Below are positions 8,954-17,402 of a stretch of DNA of 64,000 nt, in pieces. The stretch covers positions 1 through 64,000 of the forward strand of contig NZ_JAIHLQ010000010.1 in the NCBI RefSeq assembly GCF_019733355.1. Direction: 5' to 3'. Under the pieces are notes generated by a model. The model saw only the letters and a program-made list of their open reading frames with translations. It was not told the DNA's origin and made no database searches. How positions within the stretch are numbered: position 1 is the first letter of the stretch; the number at the start of each line of letters is the position of its first letter. The stretch comes from Pseudomonas baetica. Lineage in GTDB: Bacteria > Pseudomonadota > Gammaproteobacteria > Pseudomonadales > Pseudomonadaceae. The translations under genes and the position numbers were made by a program.

Positions 8954-9514
8954 TTAATGCAGCGACGGCTTGGCGGCTGGCGGCACGTCGGCTTTCTTGG
9001 TTTCCGAGAACAGCAGCAGCGGCGCAACGCGCAGATACTCCATGACTTCCATGTAGTCGGTCTCGCCGTCTTCGGATTCTTCCAGGGCATCTTGCACCTG
9101 GGAAATGGCTGCCAGATCCTGCAGCACTTCGGTGGCTTCTGTGCTGAGCATGCTGCTGTCGCGGCAGTTGAGGCCGAAACCGCTGAGGAAACCCTGGCAC
9201 CATTGGCCCAGTGCAGCAGCGCGGTCAGCGAGTGGGGCATCGTCGGTTGGCAGCAGCAGAACGACCGTCACGTCGTCGCCGGTCAACTCACCCTTGACCA
9301 TCTCTTGCAGGCCGATCAGGGCGTTGCGGACGTTGTCCTGGGGCTCGCTTTCCAGCAGTTCGGCGGCATCGATCAGCCACTCTTCGGCATTGAAGCCGGC
9401 ACCGGCGCAACTGCGTCCGAGCAGCAGGCCATGCAGTTCGGCAGGCGAGACGTTGTGGCCGCTGGCAGTCAGCAGGGTGGCAAAAGCTTGGTACGGGGAA
9501 TTGGCAATGGTCAT
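8954..9514 (-). CDS. UPF0149 (YgfB/YecA) family protein
   Basis: A 186-aa protein of the YgfB family. It has the recognisable [20 protein letters not shown] start, the [11 protein letters not shown] segment, and [11 protein letters not shown] in the middle. The family is small, acidic and helical, and is found upstream of pepP in many gammaproteobacteria. A YgfB homologue in P. aeruginosa has been linked to control of ampDh3 and beta-lactam tolerance, so this protein may be regulatory. It is the first gene of the pepP-ubiH operon and is divergent from the small coiled-coil gene that precedes zapA. Confidence 0.88.
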   Translation of the reverse strand: MTIANSPYQAFATLLTASGHNVSPAELHGLLLGRSCAGAGFNAEEWLIDAAELLESEPQDNVRNALIGLQEMVKGELTGDDVTVVLLLPTDDAPLADRAAALGQWCQGFLSGFGLNCRDSSMLSTEATEVLQDLAAISQVQDALEESEDGETDYMEVMEYLRVAPLLLFSETKKADVPPAAKPSLH

Positions 9515-9643
9515 GGGCAGCTAGGCGCCAGACGGCGCTATGTCTAGAATGAAGGCCTTGTATCCTACATCGACAGACTCGCCAAGACTATTAAAGGCTG
9601 TCCGGCTGTCACCTCCCGTCAGACACGAACTCAGTGAACCCCA

Positions 9644-9853
9644 ATGGAAGACACCGACCTGCAAGCGCTGATGGCCAGACTCGAAAGACTGATTACCCGA
9701 GTCGAGCAACTAAAGAGTCAAAATACACTCTTACTTGCTCAGGAAAAGACCTGGCGCGAGGAACGCGCTCACCTCATTGAAAAAAACGAAATCGCCCGGC
9801 GTAAGGTCGAATCGATGATTTCGCGCCTCAAGGCCCTGGAGCAAGACTCATGA
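9644..9853 (+). CDS. small coiled-coil protein upstream of zapA (TIGR02449 family)
   Basis: A 69-aa, almost wholly helical protein with heptad-like spacing (LQALMARLERLITRVEQL onward) and many charged residues, so probably one coiled coil. It matches the TIGR02449 small-protein family seen directly before zapA in pseudomonads. It overlaps zapA by 4 bases (ATGA). Size, structure and position recall the division factor ZapB, and a role in the Z-ring with ZapA is reasonable, though only inferred. Confidence 0.85.
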   Translation: MEDTDLQALMARLERLITRVEQLKSQNTLLLAQEKTWREERAHLIEKNEIARRKVESMISRLKALEQDS

Positions 9854-10167
9854 GTTCAAGCAATAGCGTTACCGTGCAGATCCTCGACAAAGAATATTCG
9901 ATCATCTGCCCGCAGGAAGAACGCAGCAATCTGGTCAGTGCCGCACGCTACCTGGACGGCAAAATGCGCGAGATCCGCAGCAGCGGCAAAGTCATCGGTG
10001 CCGACCGCATTGCCGTGATGGCTGCGCTGAACATCACGCACGATCTATTGCACAAAGAAGAGCGCCCGGATATTCAGGCCAGCGGCTCGACCCGTGAACA
10101 GGTACGCGACTTGCTCGATCGTGTCGATCTGGTGCTGGCCGACGATCCGGACGTCAGCAAAGGCTGA
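9850..10167 (+). CDS. zapA: cell division protein ZapA
   Basis: A 105-aa ZapA, a cytosolic protein that bundles FtsZ filaments at midcell. The N-terminal globular part has the typical VTVQILDKEYSIICP and ARYLDGKMREIR; the C-terminal half is the coiled-coil dimerisation helix. It is translationally coupled to the preceding small coiled-coil gene. The 6S RNA gene follows about 30 bases downstream, the conserved zapA-ssrS-ygfA arrangement. Confidence 0.93.
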   Translation: MSSSNSVTVQILDKEYSIICPQEERSNLVSAARYLDGKMREIRSSGKVIGADRIAVMAALNITHDLLHKEERPDIQASGSTREQVRDLLDRVDLVLADDPDVSKG

Positions 10168-10186
10168 TTCGCCAGACCGCTTGAGG

Positions 10187-10192
10187 TATACT
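10187..10192 (+). promoter_or_regulatory. -10 box of the 6S RNA promoter (TATACT)
   Basis: TATACT follows the zapA stop and lies 6 bases before the likely 6S start near 10199. The matching -35 is less clear; GCCAGA/ACCGCTTGAG lies upstream. Confidence 0.55.
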
Positions 10193-10198
10193 CGCCGC

Positions 10199-10378
10199 AC
10201 TCCCTGGGGTGCTTGCCAGTTGACGATGTCCCTGAGCCGATTCGCACTACCCTGGAAGTTGCACGTTGGGCTGGTGTGCATGTCCGCCAGACGGAAAGCC
10301 TTAAAGTCTACTGCATCTTCCACCTTGAACTTTCGGGTTCAAGGGCTAAGTTGACAGCGGTTCATCCGGGGAGCCTGA
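10199..10378 (+). ncRNA. ssrS: 6S RNA
   Basis: About 180 nt with the conserved Pseudomonas 6S features: a 5' CTCCCTGGGG pairing with the 3' end CCGGGGAG, the GATGTCCCTGAGCCGAT strand of the central bubble and the CTAAGTTGACAGCGG strand on the 3' side. 6S RNA mimics an open promoter, binds sigma-70 RNA polymerase holoenzyme and down-regulates many promoters in stationary phase. It lies between zapA and ygfA as in most gammaproteobacteria. The ends are estimated from the terminal stem. Confidence 0.9.
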
Positions 10379-10384
10379 TTCGAA

Positions 10385-10418
10385 TCCGATGTCGGTTCAT
10401 GCCGACATCGGATTTTTT
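10385..10418 (+). terminator. Rho-independent terminator after 6S RNA
   Basis: An 11-bp stem (TCCGATGTCGG/CCGACATCGGA) with a 6-nt loop is followed by six T. It lies between 6S RNA and ygfA and would end most 6S transcripts, with read-through supplying ygfA. Confidence 0.85.
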
Positions 10419-10455
10419 ATGCGTACGTTTTCGTCCAACCTGCCGAAGCCGAACC

Positions 10456-11061
10456 ATGACCGAACCCGCGCTACTGCCCCGCCCGCAACTCCGCCGCCTG
10501 CTGCGCAAGGCGCGCCGCTCACTGACACCGGGCGAACAACGTCAGGCCGCCAAAGGCTTGTTCCGGCAACTGGCGCAAGACCCGCACTTTCGCCGGGCAA
10601 AACACATTTCCCTGTACCTGCCCACCGACGGTGAAATCGACCCACGCCTGCTGCTGCGTGAAGCGCAGCGTCGGGGCAAGGCCACGTACCTGCCGGTGCT
10701 CAGCGCCTGGCCACGCACCAAAATGGTTTTCCAGCGCATCTGTCCCGGCGAAAAACTCAAACCCAATCGCTTCCGCATTCTCGAGCCGCGCGCCAATCTG
10801 GCTCGCCAGCGCAAGATCTGGACACTGGATCTGGTGTTATTGCCGCTGGTGGGATTCGACGACGTCGGTGGTCGACTGGGAATGGGCGGCGGCTTCTATG
10901 ATCGCAGCCTCGCGTATCTGGCGCGGCGCAAGAACTGGCGCAAGCCGACGCTGCTGGGGCTTGCCCATGAATGTCAGAAAGTCGAACGATTGGCGCAGGC
11001 GAGCTGGGATGTACCGTTGCAAGGCACGGTCACTGACAAGGCATGGTATTTCGCGCGATAG
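10456..11061 (+). CDS. ygfA: 5-formyltetrahydrofolate cyclo-ligase
   Basis: A 201-aa enzyme that converts 5-formyl-THF to 5,10-methenyl-THF using ATP, returning stored folate to the one-carbon pool. The family signature GGRLGMGGGFYDR is present near residue 135, and the N-terminal LRRLLRKARRSLTPGE is typical. The ATG at 10456 matches the family length; the open frame extends upstream through the 6S gene but that part is not protein-like. It lies directly after 6S RNA and its terminator, so expression probably rises with read-through, as in the E. coli ssrS-ygfA unit. Confidence 0.92.
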   Translation: MTEPALLPRPQLRRLLRKARRSLTPGEQRQAAKGLFRQLAQDPHFRRAKHISLYLPTDGEIDPRLLLREAQRRGKATYLPVLSAWPRTKMVFQRICPGEKLKPNRFRILEPRANLARQRKIWTLDLVLLPLVGFDDVGGRLGMGGGFYDRSLAYLARRKNWRKPTLLGLAHECQKVERLAQASWDVPLQGTVTDKAWYFAR

Positions 11062-11096
11062 ACGCCGCGCAGATCAGCGGCGTCGAAAAGACAGTT

Positions 11097-11252
11097 TCAG
11101 CGTTTGAACGCGGTCGACTGTTGAACCTGTTGCGCGACTTCGATTGGAGCGTCGGCCTTGTTGGTCCAAAGGCTCTGCGCGTAACCGGTGGTCACGACGC
11201 CCAAGCCAAACAAAATAACCAAAGTCCATAGCAAATCCGGTTTGCGTTTCAT
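11097..11252 (-). CDS. small single-pass membrane protein, 51 aa
   Basis: A short gene that reads MKRKPDLLWTLVILFGLGVV and onward, ending AFKR. Positive N-terminal residues precede one hydrophobic helix (about residues 8-24), then a short polar tail with a Gln-rich piece. AGGGGGG lies about 6 bases before the ATG, a good ribosome binding site. It lies between ygfA and the EVE gene on the opposite strand, and I recall a small hypothetical gene at this place in other pseudomonads. Function is unknown; the topology suggests an inner-membrane peptide with the tail outside, or an uncleaved signal anchor. Confidence 0.72.
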   Translation of the reverse strand: MKRKPDLLWTLVILFGLGVVTTGYAQSLWTNKADAPIEVAQQVQQSTAFKR

Positions 11253-11449
11253 CGATTGCCCCCCTCAAGGCACATCATCACGATGACAGCAGCGGTTTCC
11301 GTTCGTAGGCCGTGCAGCAGCGTCAAGCTTTAAAGGCCGGCATTTTGCGGCAACGTGAACCTGTGCGCAAACGCTGACGTCAACCGACCGTCGGTTTGTC
11401 ATAAAATTGCCCGACAACTTGCCCACCCATTCCGCCAGGAGAAAAACAC

Positions 11450-11899
11450 ATGGCCTATTGGCTGATGAAATCCGAGCCCGACGAACTCTCAATCAAAGGC
11501 TTGGAGAAACTCGGCAAAGCGCGCTGGGACGGTGTGCGCAACTATCAGGCGCGCAACTTCCTGCGGGCGATGGCAGTGGGCGATGAGTTCTTTTTCTACC
11601 ATTCCAGTTGCCCTGAGCCGGGCATTGCCGGGATTGGCAAAATCATTCAAGCGGCCTACCCCGATCCGACGGCTCTGGAGCCGGAGAGTCATTACTTCGA
11701 TGCGAAGGCCACACCAGAGAAAAACGCCTGGAGCGCGATTGATGTCTCCCATGTCGAAACATTTTCCCGGGTCTTGAAGCTGGACTACCTCAAGCAGCAG
11801 ACCGCACTGGCCGAAATGCCGCTGGTGCAAAAAGGCAGTCGCCTGTCAGTCATGCCCGTCACACCCCAGCAATGGGCTGCGGTACTCGGATTGCGCTGA
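11450..11899 (+). CDS. EVE domain protein (thymocyte nuclear protein 1 type)
   Basis: A 149-aa protein consisting of one EVE domain, a PUA-like fold that binds modified bases in nucleic acid. The MAYWLMKSEPDELSI start, WDGVRNYQARNFLR and FFYHSSC segments are family hallmarks. AGGAG precedes the ATG. The bacterial role is not well known; EVE proteins are linked to recognition of modified cytosine or to RNA modification and may act in quality control or defence. It stands alone with its own promoter region (11253-11449). Confidence 0.9.
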   Translation: MAYWLMKSEPDELSIKGLEKLGKARWDGVRNYQARNFLRAMAVGDEFFFYHSSCPEPGIAGIGKIIQAAYPDPTALEPESHYFDAKATPEKNAWSAIDVSHVETFSRVLKLDYLKQQTALAEMPLVQKGSRLSVMPVTPQQWAAVLGLR

Positions 11900-12021
11900 G
11901 AACTCTTCGGTCACCGTTCTTTACTCACAAAAGGGGCTAGGCTTGGCGCTCATTTGACTGACATCAAGCGACGCCGTCGCTTGAACCGTCAGACTGGACG
12001 CAACAGCCGCAGGATGCCCTC

Positions 12022-12987
12022 ATGCCAACGCACAGCCGATCTTCACTCATATACGCCGGGGCTCTCCTGGTTCTGCTGGCGGGAGCGGGTGGCTTCGGTT
12101 ACTGGCTTTCGGTAAGCAACCGCATGCCCGAAGGCCTTTCGCTGGGCAATGGACGACTGGAAGCCACCGAGGTGCAGATCGCCAGCAAGACGCCCGGCCG
12201 CCTGGCCGAGGTGCTGGTCGATGAAGGCGACAAGGTCAGCAAAGGGCAACTGCTCGCCCGCATGGACACCCGCACCCTCGAGGCCGAGCGCAACCAGGCC
12301 GAAGCCGAAGTCTTGCGCGCCCGGGAAAACCTCAACGCCGCGCAGGCCAACGTGCAATTGCGCCAGAGTGAGTTGCTGCTGGCCCAGCAAGAGATTGGCC
12401 GATCCCAATCGCTGTTCAAGCACGGTTACGTCAGCGCCCAGGTCATCGATCAGTTGCAATCACGCATCGGCACCGGTAACGCCGCCGTCAACGCAGCCCG
12501 GGCCCAAGTGTCTGCGGTGGGTGCGGCGATCGGGGCGGCGCAGGCGCAAGTGGCGCAGTTGACCAGTGAGATCGATGACAGCAGCTTGCGCGCCCCCATC
12601 GACGGAGTGATCCAGTTGCGCATGGCCGAGCCCGGCGAGGTGCTGGGGGCTGGCGGTCGGGTGTTGTTGTTGATCGACCCTAACGACCAATACATGAATC
12701 TCTACCTGTCAGCCTCCGTGGCTGGGCGCCTGGCGGTGGGCGATGAAGCGCGAGTCCTGCTCGATGCCCTGCCAGACAAGCCGTTGCCCGCGACAATCAG
12801 CTTCGTTGCCGCCAAATCGCAGTTCACTCCTAAAGAGGTCGAGACCCGCGACGAGCGGCAAAAACTGGTGTTCCGCGTCAAGCTGCAACTGGTGCAACCC
12901 AGCGCCGTGCCGCAGGCCAAACCCGGCATGCCCGGTGCCGGCTATGTGCGCACCGCGCCGATGGCCTGGCCGGCCAATTTGCAATGA
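12022..12987 (+). CDS. HlyD-family membrane fusion protein (YhiI type)
   Basis: A 321-aa periplasmic adaptor. A single N-terminal membrane anchor (about residues 9-28) is followed by the first lipoyl half (EVQIASKTPGRLAEVLVDEG), a long alpha-helical coiled-coil hairpin (about residues 80-180, rich in Ala/Gln/Arg), the second lipoyl half (SSLRAPIDGVIQLRMAEPGE) and a beta-barrel. Its stop overlaps the start of the ABC gene by 4 bases, so it works with the two ABC proteins that follow. The three-gene set resembles E. coli yhiI-rbbA-yhhJ. The outer-membrane partner (TolC-like) is not encoded here. Confidence 0.9.
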   Translation: MPTHSRSSLIYAGALLVLLAGAGGFGYWLSVSNRMPEGLSLGNGRLEATEVQIASKTPGRLAEVLVDEGDKVSKGQLLARMDTRTLEAERNQAEAEVLRARENLNAAQANVQLRQSELLLAQQEIGRSQSLFKHGYVSAQVIDQLQSRIGTGNAAVNAARAQVSAVGAAIGAAQAQVAQLTSEIDDSSLRAPIDGVIQLRMAEPGEVLGAGGRVLLLIDPNDQYMNLYLSASVAGRLAVGDEARVLLDALPDKPLPATISFVAAKSQFTPKEVETRDERQKLVFRVKLQLVQPSAVPQAKPGMPGAGYVRTAPMAWPANLQ

Positions 12988-15707
12988 GCAACTGCGCGGT
13001 TCAGGCGACCGGTATCGTCCACCGCTACGGTAAACAGCAGGCGTTGAGCGACATTGCCTTCAGCCTGCCGGTCGGCACCCGTTGCGGGCTGATCGGCCCC
13101 GATGGCGCGGGCAAGTCCAGTCTGCTGGGACTGATCGCCGGCGTAAAAGCCCTGCAGCAAGGCCAACTGGACGTCCTGGGCGGCCCGATTCAGGATCGCC
13201 ACCATCGCAACACGCTCTATGCACGCATCGCCTTCATGCCTCAGGGGCTGGGCGGCAACTTGTATCCCGAACTGTCGATCACGGAGAACATTCAGTTCTT
13301 TGCCACACTCTTTGGCCTGTCGAATGCCGAAAGCGAGCAACGCATGCACAACCTGCTGCTCGCCACGGATCTGCTGAAATTCGCCGATCGCCCGGCCGGC
13401 AAGTTGTCCGGCGGCATGAAGCAGAAGCTGGGGCTGTGCTGCGCGCTGATTCATGAACCGGATCTGCTGATCCTCGATGAGCCGACCACCGGCGTCGATC
13501 CACTCTCGCGCCGGCGTTTTTGGGAACTGATCGACGATGTGCGACGCCAGCGCCCGCAATTGACCCTGCTGGTGGCCACGGCCTACATGGAGGAAGCCGA
13601 ACAGTTCGAACAGTGCTTGATGCTCGATGGCGGCAAGTTGATCGCCACCGGTCTGAGCCATGAACTGGCAGCTGTCACTCCGAGCGGCAAACTCGATGAC
13701 GCCTTTACTCATTTTCAGGGCGACAGCGATCACGATGCTGAGCCGCTGGTGATTGCGCCCCGCACCGATGGCAACACCGACATCGCCATCGAAGCCCATG
13801 ACCTGACCCTGCGTTTCGGCGACTTCACAGCGGTGGACCACGTCAGCTTCGCCATCGGTCGCGGCGAGATTTTCGGCTTTCTCGGCTCCAACGGCTGCGG
13901 CAAGACCACCACCATGAAAGTCCTGACCGGGCTGATGCCGGCGAGCGAAGGCAGCGCGACGCTGCTGGGCAACCCGGTGAACGCTAAGGATCTGGGCACG
14001 CGCAAGCGGGTCGGGTTCATGTCCCAGAGCTTTTCGCTGTACGGCGAACTCAGTGTGCGGCAGAACCTCGACCTGCACGCCCGGTTGTTCGACTTGCCCA
14101 AAACCGAGAGTGCGAAGCGCATTGACGGGCTGATCCAGCGCTTCAATCTGCTCGGCGTCGCTGACCAACCGTCCGGCGCACTGCCGTTGGGGCTGCGGCA
14201 ACGCCTTTCGCTGGCGGTGGCGGTGTTGCATCGCCCGGAAGTGCTGATCCTCGATGAGCCGACCTCAGGCGTCGACCCCGCGGCACGCGACGACTTCTGG
14301 CGGTTGCTGATCGAGTTGTCCCGCGATCAAGGCGTGACGATTTTCCTGTCGACCCACTTCATGAACGAAGCCCAGCGCTGCGACCGCATCTCGCTGATGC
14401 ACGCAGGCAAAGTATTGGCTTGCGACACGCCGGCCGCGCTGCAACGTCAGTTCGCCGGCGACACTTTGGAAGCGGCCTTCGTGACCTGCCTGGAACAGGC
14501 CCAGGGCACGGCCGAATCACGCCCCGTGGCCGAACCGCCAATGGCACCAGCGGCCGCGACTGAGCCGGTCAAGCAGCAAGGTTTGAGCCTCGGTCGCCTG
14601 TTGGCGGTGGCCAGTCGCGAAGGCAAGGAGTTGCTGCGCGACAAGGTACGCATGGTGTTTGCGCTGGCGGGGGCGATTTTCATGATGGTGATTTTCGGCT
14701 ACGGGATCTCCCTGGACGTCGAAAACCTCGCGTTCGCCGTTTATGACCAGGATCAAACGCCGCAGAGCCGGGCTTATCTGGAAGCCTTTCGCGGCTCGCG
14801 CTACTTCGAGGAACAGCCAACCATTCACGACGCCCAAGCGCTGCATCGACGATTGCAACGCTCGGAAATCAAACTGGCGCTGGAGATCCCGCCCGGCTTC
14901 GGCCGTGACCTCTACGCCGGGCGCCAGCCCGAAGTGGCAGCGTGGCTGGATGGCGGCATGCCGTTTCGCGCGGAAACCAGTCGCAACTACGTCGAAGCCG
15001 TGCATCTGGCCAATCTTCAACAACTGGCCGAACAGAGCAGTCCCGCGTTAAGCCGCCAACCGGCCGCCAGCCTGCAAACCCGCTTTCGTTACAACCAGGA
15101 TGTGGTCAGCGTCAACGCCATCGGCCCCGGGGTCATGGCGCTGATCCTGGCGTTCATTCCGGCGATGCTGACCGCGCTCGGTATCGTGCGTGAGAAAGAG
15201 CTGGGATCGATCACCAACTTCTACGCCACACCCCTGACGCGCCTGGAGTTTCTATTGGGCAAACAGGCACCGTACCTGCTGGTGAGTCTGGTCAACCTCG
15301 CCGTGCTGGTGGCGATGAACCGCTGGCTGTTCGGCGTGCCGTTCAAGGGCAGCCTGCTGACACTGGCGTTCGGCGGCTTGCTGTACGTGCTGGCGACCAC
15401 CAGCATGGGCCTGCTGATCTCGGCCTTCACCCGCACGCAAATCGCCGCGATCCTCGGCACCATGATCATCACCAGCCTGCCGACCATCCAGTTTTCCGGG
15501 CTGATCGTGCCGCGCTCTTCGCTCGAAGGGGCGGCGGCGGTCATGGGGATGCTGTTTCCGGCCGGCCATTTCCTCGACATCGCGGTGGGCACGTTTACCA
15601 AAGCGCTGAATCTGCGACAGCTCTGGCCGCAATGTCTGGCCTTGTTCGGGTTCTTTGTCGGGTTCACCGGGCTGAGCCTGGTCATGCTGAAGAAGCAGGA
15701 GGTTTGA
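12984..15707 (+). CDS. RbbA-like fused ABC ATPase/permease
   Basis: A 907-aa fusion. NBD1 spans residues 1-235 (Walker A GPDGAGKSS, signature SGGMKQ, Walker B LLILDEPTTGVDP). NBD2 spans about 262-490 (Walker A GSNGCGKTT, Walker B VLILDEPTSGVDP). An ABC-2 type membrane domain follows (about 545-907) with a large periplasmic loop after its first helix. In NBD2 the ABC signature LSGGQ is replaced by LPLGLRQR, so that ATP site is probably weakened. RbbA of E. coli is described as ribosome-associated, but the adaptor and second permease next door point to an export or efflux pump. Substrate unknown. Confidence 0.9.
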   Translation: MSNCAVQATGIVHRYGKQQALSDIAFSLPVGTRCGLIGPDGAGKSSLLGLIAGVKALQQGQLDVLGGPIQDRHHRNTLYARIAFMPQGLGGNLYPELSITENIQFFATLFGLSNAESEQRMHNLLLATDLLKFADRPAGKLSGGMKQKLGLCCALIHEPDLLILDEPTTGVDPLSRRRFWELIDDVRRQRPQLTLLVATAYMEEAEQFEQCLMLDGGKLIATGLSHELAAVTPSGKLDDAFTHFQGDSDHDAEPLVIAPRTDGNTDIAIEAHDLTLRFGDFTAVDHVSFAIGRGEIFGFLGSNGCGKTTTMKVLTGLMPASEGSATLLGNPVNAKDLGTRKRVGFMSQSFSLYGELSVRQNLDLHARLFDLPKTESAKRIDGLIQRFNLLGVADQPSGALPLGLRQRLSLAVAVLHRPEVLILDEPTSGVDPAARDDFWRLLIELSRDQGVTIFLSTHFMNEAQRCDRISLMHAGKVLACDTPAALQRQFAGDTLEAAFVTCLEQAQGTAESRPVAEPPMAPAAATEPVKQQGLSLGRLLAVASREGKELLRDKVRMVFALAGAIFMMVIFGYGISLDVENLAFAVYDQDQTPQSRAYLEAFRGSRYFEEQPTIHDAQALHRRLQRSEIKLALEIPPGFGRDLYAGRQPEVAAWLDGGMPFRAETSRNYVEAVHLANLQQLAEQSSPALSRQPAASLQTRFRYNQDVVSVNAIGPGVMALILAFIPAMLTALGIVREKELGSITNFYATPLTRLEFLLGKQAPYLLVSLVNLAVLVAMNRWLFGVPFKGSLLTLAFGGLLYVLATTSMGLLISAFTRTQIAAILGTMIITSLPTIQFSGLIVPRSSLEGAAAVMGMLFPAGHFLDIAVGTFTKALNLRQLWPQCLALFGFFVGFTGLSLVMLKKQEV

Positions 15708-16825
15708 TGCACAAGTTTGCGCACATCCTGCGCCTGGGACTCAAAGAGCTCACCAGTCTGCGCCACGACAGCGTGTTGCTGCTGTTCCTGTTCTACGCGT
15801 TCACCGTGGCGATCTACATGCCGGCCGCCGGTTCGGTGATCGGCGTACACAACGCCAGCGTGGCCATCGTCGACGAAGACCACAGCGCCCTTTCGCGCCA
15901 ACTGGCTCAGGCGCTGCAACCGCCGGAGTTCCAGACACCGGTGCTGCTGCCTTATGCGCAACTGGACCCCGTCATGGACAGCGGCCAGTACACGTTCGTC
16001 ATCAACATCCCGGCGCGCTTTCAAACCGATCTGCTTGCCGGACGCCAACCGGCCATTCAAGTCAATGTGGACGCCACGGCCATGAGCCAGGCGTTCATGG
16101 GCGCCGGCTACATCAGCCGGATATTCCAGCGTGAACTGCAGGCCTATGGCGGGCAGAGCGAAGCCGCGACCCAGGCCCCGGTGACACTGGTCAGTCGCGC
16201 CCTGTTCAACACCAACCTTGAGGGAGGCTGGTTTCTGGCGGTGATTCAGATCGTCAACAACATCACCATTCTGGCCATCATCCTGACCGGCACGGCACTG
16301 CTGCGCGAACGCGAACACGGCACCCTCGACCACTTGCTGGTGCTGCCGCTGACGGCGATGGAAATCATGCTGGCGAAAATATGGAGCAACCTGCTGGTGG
16401 TGGTGGTGTGCACCTGGCTGTCGCTGGAGGTGGTCGTCAAAGGGGCACTGGGCGTGCCTTTGTCGGGCTCGATGAGCCTGTTTTTGCTGGTGACTGCGGT
16501 TTATCTGTTTGCCAGTACCGCACTGGGTATCTTCCTGGCGACCCTGGCGCGCTCGACGCCACAGTTCGGCCTGCTGGCCATTCCGGTGATCATCCCGATG
16601 TTGCTGCTGTCGGGCGGCAGCACGCCGCTGGACAGCATGCCGCAGTGGTTGCAGTGGGTCATGCAGGGCTCGCCCTCCACGCACTTTGTCAGCCTCAGCG
16701 CCGCGATACTGTTTCGCGACGCCGGGCTGAGCGTGGTCTGGCCGGACTTGCTGGCGCTGACGGCCATCGGCCTGCTGTTCTTCGTCATTGCCCTGCTGCG
16801 ATTCCGCAAGAGCCTGGCGTCTTGA
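15707..16825 (+). CDS. ABC-2 type permease (YhhJ type)
   Basis: A 372-aa inner-membrane protein with one N-terminal helix, a large periplasmic domain (about residues 45-175) and five C-terminal helices, the ABC-2 layout. The start ATG at 15707 overlaps the preceding stop (TGATG), and the AGGAGG at 15697-15702 inside the upstream gene is its ribosome binding site. It would pair with the membrane half of the fused ABC protein to form the channel. The segment LREREHGTLDHLLVLPLTAM is the typical ABC-2 cytoplasmic coupling helix. It is the last gene of the export operon. Confidence 0.9.
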   Translation: MHKFAHILRLGLKELTSLRHDSVLLLFLFYAFTVAIYMPAAGSVIGVHNASVAIVDEDHSALSRQLAQALQPPEFQTPVLLPYAQLDPVMDSGQYTFVINIPARFQTDLLAGRQPAIQVNVDATAMSQAFMGAGYISRIFQRELQAYGGQSEAATQAPVTLVSRALFNTNLEGGWFLAVIQIVNNITILAIILTGTALLREREHGTLDHLLVLPLTAMEIMLAKIWSNLLVVVVCTWLSLEVVVKGALGVPLSGSMSLFLLVTAVYLFASTALGIFLATLARSTPQFGLLAIPVIIPMLLLSGGSTPLDSMPQWLQWVMQGSPSTHFVSLSAAILFRDAGLSVVWPDLLALTAIGLLFFVIALLRFRKSLAS

Positions 16826-16844
16826 ACAGCGGCGAGGCGATGGT

Positions 16845-17252
16845 TTACTGAATGATCAGGTTATTGAACAACAGATCCTCAACCACCGGTTTACCGGTCT
16901 CGTCATTCATCACTTGCTGAGTCTGCTTCAGCGCTTCCTGACGCAGTTTTTCCTTGCCATCGATGCTGCCCATCGCCTCGGTGGTTTGCTGGGCGAACAG
17001 CGCCACCAGTTGATTGCGGATCAGCGGCTCGTTGGCCTTGACCAGTTTGGTCGCCTCTTCACCCGTTACGCGCAGCGCCACGTCGGCCTTGTAGACCTTC
17101 AGTTTTGGCGTGCCGTCCAACCCGTAGTTGCCCACGAACGGCGGGCTCAGGGTGATGTAGTTGACCTTCGGCGCCTCGCCTTCTTTGGCTTCTTCGGCCA
17201 GCGCTGCCACAGGCAGAGACAGGGCCAGCAACAACATGATCCACGCTTTCAC
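16845..17252 (-). CDS. FliL-family secreted protein
   Basis: A 135-aa protein read from GTG at 17252, which has AAGGAG 7 bases upstream; the longer frame lacks a ribosome binding site. The N-terminus (KAWIMLLLALSLPVAALAEE) is a signal peptide. The mature part (YITLSPPFVGNYG, then a helix-rich domain) resembles the periplasmic domain of the flagellar basal-body protein FliL. No flagellar genes are nearby, and the predicted cleavable signal peptide differs from the membrane anchor of true FliL, so a general periplasmic role is more likely. It converges on the ABC operon. Confidence 0.8.
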   Translation of the reverse strand: MKAWIMLLLALSLPVAALAEEAKEGEAPKVNYITLSPPFVGNYGLDGTPKLKVYKADVALRVTGEEATKLVKANEPLIRNQLVALFAQQTTEAMGSIDGKEKLRQEALKQTQQVMNDETGKPVVEDLLFNNLIIQ

Positions 17253-17402
17253 AATTCGCTCCTTATCCGGTTTGCGGCCTAGCATAACGGCCCGCCGCGC
17301 AAGCACAAGCTTATGGCTGACTATCAGGGCCGGGTATGCTCGTTGACCCGTTGACTGACACACCTACACTTATCGGCCATCACTCCCAAAGGAATAGCCC
17401 TG

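Noticed and set aside
12942..16684. Long minus-strand frames of 429 and 487 codons opposite the RbbA-like operon
   Set aside because: They are rich in Gln, Arg, His and Ala without domain features and lie exactly antisense to a well-recognised operon; typical shadows in high-GC DNA.
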